Assembly: GCA_021160085.1 (NCBI GenBank)
Contig: JAGHDE010000244.1
Location: 1-7,977, forward strand
Length of the DNA stretch: 7,977 nt
Direction of reading: 5' to 3'
Source: Pseudomonadota bacterium
GTDB taxonomy: Bacteria > Desulfobacterota > WTBG01 > JAGOGO01
Shown here: positions 1 through 6,003 of the stretch, in pieces
Layout of the letters: every line of letters begins with the position of its first letter
Position numbering within the stretch: the stretch's first letter is position 1
The notes under the pieces: model-generated
The model's input: only the letters and a program-made list of their open reading frames with translations
Database searches by the model: none
What the model was told of the DNA's origin: nothing
Translations under genes and position numbers: made by a program

Positions 1-4
1 AAAA

Positions 5-19
5 GAGCCTCTTGCAAAA
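5..19 (+). repeat. IS left terminal inverted repeat
   Basis: GAGCCTCTTGCAAAA matches the inverted right end at 12 of 15 positions, including the uninterrupted core CTTGCAAAA and the outer GAG. A looser copy, GAGCTCTCGCAAGA, occurs at 65-78 and may be a subterminal transposase-binding repeat or chance. Confidence 0.65.
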
Positions 20-212
20 CTCTTCTCAGTATGGTTGCTATTCTTGATGGTACGCCAATAATTAGAGCTCTCGCAAGATATCAGGTTGTTATTTAGTATT
101 AATCAACAAATTTATGAATTTATTGCTGTTTTTATCGAATTTTGAGCATAATTATCCATTGAGCTTTTTCTTTTGCCCTTAGATGAATTAAATCGTTTGA
201 AATAATGGAGAG

Positions 213-1365
213 CTATGTAAAAAACCGTAATAACTGATCCACCGTTAATGCCAGAATGCCAAACATGAGGTGGGTCATCACTTTGGCACGACCTCGAACC
301 CTCACTGTTCTTCCTCCAAATTCATCCTTCAAGCGGCTATTAACTCTTTCGACATTTGACCTCTCGTTGTAACGATTATTTTCAGGCCGTTCAAAATGAA
401 GCAATTTAAAGCGTTGTGCTTCTGCTTTCAGATCTTCTTTCAGTCTCTTATTCCTTCGTGGGTTGATGTCAATGATTGGTACATGTCCCAATGATTTACT
501 GTGCTCTTTGATAATCGGTGCGTCATACGCTGAATCCATCAGATCATACAGACTGGTGACTTTCTTGTTTGTCATTTCTGCCAGTGGCAATGCTGCCTGA
601 CTGTCATGAAGTGACGCCGAGGTCAAAACGCAGCTTATGGGAATTTGACCATCCCCCGCATCAATGTGCAGCTTGTAACCTATCCACGTCTCCTTGTATC
701 CCTTGCTGTTTCTCTTGCTGCCAACATCACACTTGTTGGGTAACTCCTCCATCATCTCCTCTAATGGCATCTTTTTTTGTCGTTCCAATCGGGTCGGTTC
801 TTTTGCCCGCTCCTCTCCTTTCTTAGGTCTCCCCGGTTTCCGCTTCGGGTTTTCTTTATCCGAATTGCCCTTAAGGTTTTCTTTTTTCTTCGGCTTTTCC
901 CGAGCCTCGATTTCAGTCGAATCCCGTGAAATATGCCCAATAATTTGATCCGACAGGTTTTTCTCAATTAGTGCACTATGAACTATTCCGGGCAATTGAC
1001 TTTTTGAAAATTCCGCAAAAGCTCGGGAGAATGTGGATTCGCTCGGTAGTTCATTCCTGGTTTCCCATCCACAGATGCGCCGTAATGTAATGTCTGTTGA
1101 TAAACGATCTAACAAATGCCGTGTGGTCGGCAGGTTGTATATAGCTTTAGCAACAAAAGCACGTGCAATAGCAATACGATCTTCCAGCGGTCGCCCCGGG
1201 AATCCGTGACTGCTATAAATAAATTCTTCAAGACGAACCAGTTCCAGGGTAGTGATAAGTTGTTGCTGTTTCTCAGTCAGTTCCCCAAGCTTTTCTTCTA
1301 ACCAGGGAAAAAGATTCCTTTGTATGTTTTGCCAATAGTATGATAAAGTATTGATTAATCATCAT
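213..1365 (-). pseudogene. DDE transposase, start codon out of frame (probable frameshift)
   Basis: The transposase would cut and join the ends of the surrounding IS. Its frame is open from 1358 to the TAG at 213-215, about 381 codons. It encodes an N-terminal helical region (FPWLEEKLGEL, then GFPGRPLEDRIAIARAF, then RRICGW) followed by a DDE_Tnp_1-type catalytic domain. Counting from the TTG at 1113-1115, candidate catalytic residues are Asp65 (HISRDST), Asp194 (LMDSAYD) and Glu256 in Y249-NE-R252-SNV-E256-RVNSRL-K263, an exact Y(2)R(3)E(6)K signature. A lysine-rich insert (about 72-125) contains the AT-hook-like KRKPGRPKK. The only well-placed start, ATG at 1363-1365 behind AAGGAGG, leads into another frame that stops after about 31 codons. 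Removing one base near 1357-1362 would join it to the transposase, so this copy is probably frameshifted at its second or third codon. Weak initiation at a non-standard codon remains possible. Confidence 0.8.
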
Positions 1366-1434
1366 ATGATGACCTCCTTGAAGTATTTGTTTTTAAAACG
1401 TTATTTTATCACACTTAGTGTGGGAGGTCATCAT
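1366..1434 (-). promoter_or_regulatory. Inverted repeat that can sequester the transposase SD
   Basis: Positions 1366-1377 (ATGATGACCTCC) and 1423-1434 (GGAGGTCATCAT) are perfect 12-bp inverse complements separated by 45 bp. In a minus-strand RNA that begins upstream of 1434, the arms would pair and bury the GGAGG of the Shine-Dalgarno, ending immediately before the ATG at 1363-1365. A transcript started at the putative internal promoter would lack the first arm and keep the site free. This is the layout known from IS10 and IS50, where it prevents transposase synthesis from read-through RNA. The pairing is seen directly; the regulatory role is inferred. Confidence 0.6.
1403..1431 (-). promoter_or_regulatory. 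Putative internal transposase promoter with dyad in spacer
   Basis: On the minus strand a -35-like ATGACC (1426-1431) is followed after 17 bp by TAAAAT (1403-1408), preceded by TG at the extended -10 position. Transcription would begin near 1396, about 30 nt before the ATG. The spacer contains the palindrome CACACTTAGTGTG (1410-1422), a possible operator for transposase or a host factor. The -35 overlaps the outer arm of the inverted repeat described at 1366-1434. Confidence 0.45.
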
Positions 1435-1471
1435 TTTTTTCTCTCGTGAAAAAAATTATCTTATTTTATAA

Positions 1472-1486
1472 TTTTGCAAGTACCTC
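1472..1486 (-). repeat. IS right terminal inverted repeat
   Basis: Read on the minus strand this is GAGGTACTTGCAAAA, the partner of positions 5-19. It lies immediately outside an A/T-only inverted repeat (1452-1459 with 1468-1475) and 19 bp beyond the 3' end of the tRNA-Arg gene. Confidence 0.65.
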
Positions 1487-1505
1487 AACTCTTAAAAAAA
1501 TTTAG

Positions 1506-1579
1506 TGCCCCCGACACGATTTGAACGTGCGACGCAGGGATTAGGAATCCCTTGCTCTATCCTGCTGAGCTACGGGGGC
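1506..1579 (-). tRNA. tRNA-Arg (anticodon CCU)
   Basis: The minus strand folds into a full cloverleaf of 74 nt. The acceptor stem pairs GCCCCCG with CGGGGGC, the D stem GCTC with GAGC, and the anticodon stem AGGGA with TCCCT around the loop TTCCTAA. The anticodon is CCT (CCU in RNA), reading the arginine codon AGG. The T stem GCACG/CGTGT (one G-U pair) closes the loop TTCAAAT. The discriminator base is A and no CCA is encoded (the next bases are CT), so the CCA must be added after transcription. It is a single tRNA between the terminator of the oxidoreductase operon and an IS end. Confidence 0.95.
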
Positions 1580-1590
1580 TAATTTTTTTT

Positions 1591-1617
1591 ATTATCATTC
1601 TTTATACCTGCCGTCAA
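1591..1617 (-). promoter_or_regulatory. Putative tRNA-Arg promoter
   Basis: On the minus strand TTGACG (1612-1617, five of six to the -35 consensus) is followed after 15 bp by GATAAT (1591-1596, five of six to the -10 consensus). An overlapping TAATAA gives a 17-bp spacer but a poorer -10. The start would fall a few bases before the mature tRNA 5' end at 1579. It lies downstream of the operon terminator, so the tRNA appears to be transcribed on its own. Confidence 0.55.
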
Positions 1618-1631
1618 GAAGCAAAAATGTA

Positions 1632-1661
1632 AAAAACCCCGTCCAAAAAGACGGGGTTTTT
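1632..1661 (-). terminator. Rho-independent terminator of the oxidoreductase operon
   Basis: A perfect 12-bp stem, AAAAACCCCGTC (1632-1643) with GACGGGGTTTTT (1650-1661), closes a six-base loop. On the minus strand the GC-rich part is followed by a run of six T. It begins about 35 bp after the stop codon of the beta-subunit gene. The A and T flanks are symmetric, so it could also stop plus-strand transcription. Confidence 0.9.
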
Positions 1662-1696
1662 CTTCTAAATAAAGTTTTAAAAAACTTAATGAGAAT

Positions 1697-3049
1697 TTAA
1701 ACAGCTGCTTTTAATGGTTTTATTCCTTCTTCAGCAATAGCCTTCAAAAGATTAATTCGTGTCGCCACGGTATTTCTATGGTGGTCGATCTGTTCCTTGC
1801 TGAGATGCCTGAATTTACCCAGCATACCGATATAGTCTTCCATGGAAGTGGGGTTGTCTACCGGATGAGTGAAAGCGAATTTTTCAGCTTCACGTTCATA
1901 TTCCCATAAAGGGAATGTATTTGTCGCAACCGCCTGTCGCTGAACCTCCATAGTCTTCTCCTGCGGGTACCTCCAGCCGGTGGTACAGGGAGAAAATACA
2001 TGAAGATAGGCAAACCCTTTTTTTGAAGCCTGAATGGCTTTTTCCAGCTTTTCATGGTAGTCTTCCATATACGCCATAACCGCGGTAGCCACATATTCGC
2101 AGTTATGCATCAGCATAATCAGCGGCATGTACTTCTGATCTCCTGACTTACCCGGCAGTGAAGAACCAACCGGTGTTGTGGATGTCCACGACCCATAGGG
2201 AGTCGTGCCCGAACGCTGCATACCGGTATTCATATACCCTTCATTGTCGATACAAACAAAAAGAACCTCTTCTCCTCGCTCAGCAGCGCCGGAAAGAGAC
2301 TGAAAGCCCACATCCGCAGCCCCACCATCTCCAGCAAGAGCCAGCACCTGTACATCCCGACCGATATGCTTGTAGTACCGGCGTACTCCCGCCAGCATAC
2401 TGGCGGTGTTGGTCAAAAGGGGATGGAATGAAGGAACCTTCGTTCCCGTAAAACCATTGATTCCCACCACGGCTATGCCAGGCACACACCCCGGAGGAGC
2501 TGCTAAGACCGTATTAGGACCAACATGGCGGAGGGTATGACGAATCAAAATCTCCATGTTACATCCCAGGCAGGCCGCCAACCCAGGGGCAAAGAGGTCT
2601 TCCCGTTCTCCTTGATCTTTGTAAACATTAGCCTCGGTTTTATACTCTATCGCCTTTGGTTCACACACCTTTACGCACTCGGGATCACCACCACAATGAT
2701 CACATTTCATGACATTGCTCATCAATGGATTATAATAAATCCCTCCATAAGGACACCCGAGCGTGCAGATCGTGCAGGAAACACATTTATCTTCATCCCA
2801 CTCAACCACACCCGTCTCGGGGTTTTTCGTTAATGCTCCCGCCGGACAGCTCTTGACACAGCTCGGTTCTCCACACTGCATGCAAACCACTGGTCCGAAA
2901 TATTCATCTTCTAAATTTTTTAGCACTTTAATCCGGGAGTGAACAATATCTGTGGAATCCGCCTTTGCTTTTGCGCAGGCTTTTTCGCACTCCCCGCACC
3001 CGTTACATTTTTCGGGGTAAACAACCAAGGTATTATATGCGTTACCCAA
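1697..3049 (-). CDS. 2-oxoacid oxidoreductase beta subunit fused to 4x[4Fe-4S] ferredoxin (PadI-like)
   Basis: This 450-residue protein should hold the TPP cofactor and part of the electron path of the five-subunit complex. Residues 1-140 form a polyferredoxin with sixteen cysteines in four groups (C15/18/21/25, C56/59/64/68, C89/92/95/99, C116/119/125/129), like HycB/CooF-type electron-transfer subunits. Residues about 150-450 are the TPP-binding beta domain. C160 and C163 (ACLGCNME), C188 and C354 (FSPCTTGW) are the expected ligands of the proximal cluster. GDGGAAD (240-246) and D268-N269 form the TPP/Mg motif, followed by NTGMQRSGTTP. Stand-alone beta subunits are near 300 residues, so the N-terminal ferredoxin explains the extra length. 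The start is TTG, chosen because AAGGAG lies 8 nt upstream and no in-frame ATG precedes the first cluster. It is the last gene of the operon, 70 bp after the flavoprotein gene. No signal peptide or membrane segment is visible; cytoplasmic location is inferred. The phenylglyoxylate assignment comes from operon architecture. Confidence 0.9.
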   Translation of the reverse strand: MGNAYNTLVVYPEKCNGCGECEKACAKAKADSTDIVHSRIKVLKNLEDEYFGPVVCMQCGEPSCVKSCPAGALTKNPETGVVEWDEDKCVSCTICTLGCPYGGIYYNPLMSNVMKCDHCGGDPECVKVCEPKAIEYKTEANVYKDQGEREDLFAPGLAACLGCNMEILIRHTLRHVGPNTVLAAPPGCVPGIAVVGINGFTGTKVPSFHPLLTNTASMLAGVRRYYKHIGRDVQVLALAGDGGAADVGFQSLSGAAERGEEVLFVCIDNEGYMNTGMQRSGTTPYGSWTSTTPVGSSLPGKSGDQKYMPLIMLMHNCEYVATAVMAYMEDYHEKLEKAIQASKKGFAYLHVFSPCTTGWRYPQEKTMEVQRQAVATNTFPLWEYEREAEKFAFTHPVDNPTSMEDYIGMLGKFRHLSKEQIDHHRNTVATRINLLKAIAEEGIKPLKAAV

Positions 3050-3119
3050 TGTATTATCTCCTTCTTATTAAAATTTATACTTTCTCAACGTTTGCTTTCA
3101 TTATGTCTCGAAAGATTTT
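3050..3119 (-). promoter_or_regulatory. Leader of the beta gene with SD that fixes a TTG start
   Basis: This is the longest gap inside the operon (70 bp) and is A/T-rich. On the minus strand it ends in AAGAAGGAGATAATACA directly before TTG, so AAGGAG sits 8 nt from the start codon. I see no convincing promoter or terminator in it. Transcription probably continues from the upstream genes. Confidence 0.5.
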
Positions 3120-4436
3120 TTATCCTGCGGTATTAATAGCGCCCCTCCATGAATCCCACATAATACGCCGACTCATGTCCAACGGGTTGCTTGCGAATTC
3201 AGCTTTTTTATCCTTAAGATCGATTTTTAGCCGAATTATATTCACAAGGATTCCTGGATCCAGGGTTACATTTATGCCAACAGCGCCAACCAGGAAATCG
3301 CCGTCAAAAACTAATTTTTGGTACATACAACTGGTGGGTAGCGACATCGTATCTATTTCATACCCGTCTTCCTCGTTTGCCAGAGACAATCCTACTGAAA
3401 ACGACTTGTTCCCATAAAAATTAAAGGTGTTCATGCTTACACCACCGCGGTAAGACAAAGCTGCCTGTCCCCCGATCTCATCAAAAGCAAGGTTAACCGC
3501 TTTATCACCAGCCATATCCAAGCCGGCAATTTTCCCCTGGTCAGAGGCATCGGGTAAAATACCGGTTAATACTTTTTCTTTTCCGTAAAAATCAGCCGCC
3601 TGGGCTACATCTCCGGCCGCCCAAACATTTTCAACTGATGTTTTCATCATATTGTCAACCAGTATTCCTTTATCCGCCTGAATACCAGAATCTCCAAGAA
3701 AATCGATTCTGGGCTTTACACCGGTTCCCACTACAAGCAAGTCTGTTTCCAAAGCCTCACCACTATCGAGGACAACCTTACTCTTCCCGTTTGCCGACTC
3801 CACTTCTTTCACATGTTTATCCAAATCGCAGTTGATTCCGTTGTCCAAGAATACCTGATGGATCAGCTTACCGGCGTCACTGTCAAAATAATTAGGCAAA
3901 ACCGCCCGCCGTCTCCCTCGTATTAATTCTACTTGTAACCCTTTCTTCCCTAAAGCTTCAGCCGCATGCATTCCCACCAATCCGGTTCCCATAACAACAG
4001 CATGCTTGGCATTTTTTGCGACCTCATTTATTTTGCGCGCATCCTCCATGGTCTGGAGTACAAGGTAATTGGCCTCTTTAAGTCCCGGCACTGGGGGAAC
4101 AGTGGGGTTGCCGCCGGTGGCGACTAAAAGCTTTTCGTAGGCTATCTCGCTTCCATCAGCCAACGATACTTTTGAAGCTTTGGCATCAATATTAACAACT
4201 TTTTTTCCCTTCAAAAAATTTATGTTCTTTTCCTGAAAATATTTTTCATCCCGCAGATAAATAAGCTTTTCCTCAACTTTACCCTCAACAATGTAAGGCA
4301 GAATTGTTGGGGAATAAGGGAGGCAATCCTCCATGGTAAGCATAGTCAAGGAGCCTCCGGCATCATGAACTCGAATCTCTTCTGCCGCGGTTAAACCTGC
4401 ATGGCTGCTACCGATAATAAGGTATTTAGTTTGCAT
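3120..4436 (-). CDS. FAD/NAD(P)-dependent oxidoreductase subunit (PadH-like)
   Basis: This 438-residue flavoprotein belongs to the two-dinucleotide-fold pyridine nucleotide-disulfide oxidoreductase superfamily (Pyr_redox_2). The N-terminal FAD site is IIGSSHAG (residues 7-14), the NAD(P) fold is VVMGTGLVG (147-155), and the second FAD motif is VWAAGDVAQA (271-280). Cys38 lies in DCLPYSPTILPYI, a context closer to rubredoxin- or nitrite-reductase-type members than to the SFxxCG of NADH oxidases, so a redox role for it is doubtful. It sits between the alpha and beta genes, 25 bp after alpha, and starts at ATG with GGAG 7 nt upstream. The inferred role is to take electrons from the iron-sulfur clusters and reduce NAD(P)+, making the complex independent of free ferredoxin. 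The size fits the 43-kDa flavin subunit I recall for phenylglyoxylate:NAD+ oxidoreductase. Confidence 0.88.
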   Translation of the reverse strand: MQTKYLIIGSSHAGLTAAEEIRVHDAGGSLTMLTMEDCLPYSPTILPYIVEGKVEEKLIYLRDEKYFQEKNINFLKGKKVVNIDAKASKVSLADGSEIAYEKLLVATGGNPTVPPVPGLKEANYLVLQTMEDARKINEVAKNAKHAVVMGTGLVGMHAAEALGKKGLQVELIRGRRRAVLPNYFDSDAGKLIHQVFLDNGINCDLDKHVKEVESANGKSKVVLDSGEALETDLLVVGTGVKPRIDFLGDSGIQADKGILVDNMMKTSVENVWAAGDVAQAADFYGKEKVLTGILPDASDQGKIAGLDMAGDKAVNLAFDEIGGQAALSYRGGVSMNTFNFYGNKSFSVGLSLANEEDGYEIDTMSLPTSCMYQKLVFDGDFLVGAVGINVTLDPGILVNIIRLKIDLKDKKAEFASNPLDMSRRIMWDSWRGAINTAG

Positions 4437-4461
4437 CTTTTATCTCCATAGTGCTTGCTTA

Positions 4462-5661
4462 TTAATACATCTTGTTAAGCCAGATCGTCTCTTCTGCCAC
4501 CTTACCTTGCGCAGCATCTTCGGCTGTCTTAATTGCTTCCGCCATATGATCTATGGTAAGATCCGTTCCCGCCAAACCACCGATAAGGCTTACCAATGGT
4601 ATTTTTTTATCCAAAAAGGGCAAAGTGGCAAGAACTTCCTGGTACAAGGGCCCGCAGTTCCAGCCGAAGTTAACCGATCGGTCAACCACTGAAAGGGCCT
4701 TTATTTTTGAAAGAGCGCTGACCATTGCTTTCAACGGCCACGGTCTAAATGTTTTTACTTTAATCAACCCCACCTTCTTGCCTTTATCACGGGCTACATC
4801 AACTGCGTCTTTCCCCGCACCCGTCATGGAGCCAATCGTCATAATAGCATGTTCAGCATCATCTAACCGATACTCTTCAATTAAGGGCGCAAAATCATGA
4901 CCGGTCAATTCTTTCCATTCTTTGTGGATCTCGGGGATCACTCGTAATGAATTCTGCATGCCCTTGCATTGACCCTCGCGATAGCGGGCAAATGCTTCTC
5001 CTCCCGGAGCAGTCATGCCGGTCAAAGGATCAATAGCCATAGGCCTTTCCGGATCTAATGCTGCGTGCCAGTTGACATTATTTTCGCCCATGAACTTATC
5101 AGCAATCTCCTCATCGACTATTTCAACCGGTTCAGCAGCATAGGAAAGAAAGTTTCCATCAAAACAGACATTCACCGGCAGCATAACATCCGAGTGTTCT
5201 CCGATTCGATAAGCCATGACAATACTGTCGGTAATTTCCTGGTTGTTTTCACAGTGCATCTGGATCCAGCCGACTTCCTTCACCGTCATGGCATCCTGCT
5301 GCCCCCCCCATACACATTGGGGGGTGATACCATCTCTACAGACAATACACATAACAATGGGAAGCCGTAAATTAGGGCTCCGGAAATAGGGCTCAAACAT
5401 AAAGGCCAGCCCCTGGCCGCAGGTAGCCGTGAAAGTTCTGGCCCCGGCTAAAGCGCCCCCCTGCAACATGGAAAGCACACTGTGTTCTCCTTCCACATCC
5501 AATAAATCGGCCTTAAGATCACCATTAGCAATAAAAGTAGCAACTTTTTCCCCCACACTCGACTGAGGTGTAATGGGAAATACCGCACACATATCCGGCT
5601 TTGCCAGAAGGGCGCCATATGCTGCCGCTTCATTTCCATCAACAACAATTCTTTTGGGCAT
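4462..5661 (-). CDS. 2-oxoacid:acceptor oxidoreductase alpha subunit (PadG/PorA-like)
   Basis: The 399-residue alpha subunit supplies the domain that binds the 2-oxoacid and the TPP pyrimidine. Family landmarks appear in order: FPITPQSSVGE (28-38), the VEGEHSVLSM segment with the catalytic-type Glu (56-65), AGARTFTATCGQGLAFMFEP (72-91), RLPIVM (99-104) and PVNVCFDGN (162-170). A domain-II fold begins near 270 (IMTIGSMTGAGKDAV) and runs to WNCGPLYQEV. Arg109 (IVCRDG) aligns by eye with the Arg that holds the substrate carboxylate in pyruvate:ferredoxin oxidoreductase. The usual N-D-H-x-D stretch after it is replaced by GGQQD, and TSSQG is CGQG, so the substrate is probably not pyruvate. The ATG is 4 bp past the delta stop codon; its AAGGAG covers the last delta codons, so translational coupling is likely. 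Phenylglyoxylate is the best guess from gene order, with other aryl or branched 2-oxoacids possible. Confidence 0.9.
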   Translation of the reverse strand: MPKRIVVDGNEAAAYGALLAKPDMCAVFPITPQSSVGEKVATFIANGDLKADLLDVEGEHSVLSMLQGGALAGARTFTATCGQGLAFMFEPYFRSPNLRLPIVMCIVCRDGITPQCVWGGQQDAMTVKEVGWIQMHCENNQEITDSIVMAYRIGEHSDVMLPVNVCFDGNFLSYAAEPVEIVDEEIADKFMGENNVNWHAALDPERPMAIDPLTGMTAPGGEAFARYREGQCKGMQNSLRVIPEIHKEWKELTGHDFAPLIEEYRLDDAEHAIMTIGSMTGAGKDAVDVARDKGKKVGLIKVKTFRPWPLKAMVSALSKIKALSVVDRSVNFGWNCGPLYQEVLATLPFLDKKIPLVSLIGGLAGTDLTIDHMAEAIKTAEDAAQGKVAEETIWLNKMY

Positions 5662-5665
5662 TGTT

Positions 5666-5986
5666 TTACTCCTTTTCTTCTACCATAATAATCGCCTGAT
5701 GAGGGCACTCAGCCGCGCAAATCCCGCATCCCTTGCAGGTTGCCAGATCCGCCTCAAACCAAGTGGGCTTTTCAACAATGCACTGGACCGGACAAAATGC
5801 CCAGCACGTACCGCACTTTACACATTTCGACCGCAATACCATCGGCTGCTCTGATCTCCACTCCCCGGTCTTCATCACGATGAGATCGGTGGCAATGGGG
5901 CAGATATCATTCGGAACAGTGGAACCATCAAACATTTTGTAGTGTCCCTTATATTTTCCTTCAGTTCTTTCCGTGTTTTTTTCCAT
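5666..5986 (-). CDS. 2-oxoacid oxidoreductase delta subunit, 2x[4Fe-4S] ferredoxin (PadF-like)
   Basis: A 106-residue ferredoxin-like subunit that carries electrons away from the TPP centre. Cluster one is C55/C58/C61 and C65-Pro; cluster two is C84/C87/C90 and C94-Pro, the classic bacterial two-cluster arrangement. About 50 residues precede the first cluster (with KMFDGSTVPNDICPIA), as in POR-type delta chains, where such an extension packs on the rest of the complex. The ATG follows GAAGGGA by 5 nt and lies 17 bp after the gamma stop. The gene ends 4 bp before alpha and its last codons contain the alpha ribosome binding site. Assignment to the delta family is firm; its partner and the electron route are inferred. 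Confidence 0.92.
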   Translation of the reverse strand: MEKNTERTEGKYKGHYKMFDGSTVPNDICPIATDLIVMKTGEWRSEQPMVLRSKCVKCGTCWAFCPVQCIVEKPTWFEADLATCKGCGICAAECPHQAIIMVEEKE

Positions 5987-6003
5987 ATTGTTCCCTTCTT
6001 CGC

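Larger units (their letters stand above)
5..1486 (-). mobile_element. Insertion sequence with one DDE transposase (IS4/IS5-like)
   Basis: The element is bounded by imperfect inverted repeats. The left end at 5-19 reads GAGCCTCTTGCAAAA and the right end at 1472-1486 reads, on the minus strand, GAGGTACTTGCAAAA, giving 12 of 15 matches. Between them lies one transposase gene on the minus strand, with about 190 bp of non-coding DNA after its stop. Length is about 1482 bp, normal for a single-gene IS. I cannot identify a target-site duplication: only four bases (AAAA) are visible outside the left end, against AACT outside the right end. The boundaries therefore rest on the repeats alone. The exact ISfinder family is not assigned; the transposase signature is of the IS4 type. 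Confidence 0.75.

Noticed and set aside
1..96. A plus-strand frame of 31 codons ending in TAG, open to the left edge, that could be the tail of a gene cut by the IS.
   Set aside because: It overlaps the IS terminal repeat at 5-19, is very short, and shows no recognised protein motif.
1116..1301. A 61-codon plus-strand frame.
   Set aside because: It is the complement of the transposase N-terminal region, whose minus-strand frame is open and reads like its family.
1452..1475. An A/T-only inverted repeat (AAAATTAT with ATAATTTT) next to the IS right end, with a T-run on the minus strand.
   Set aside because: The stem has no GC pairs, so it would be a poor terminator. A/T runs of this kind arise easily in A/T-rich DNA.
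2965..3417. A 150-codon plus-strand open frame.
   Set aside because: It spans the junction of the flavoprotein and beta genes in antisense, and both of those are firmly supported.
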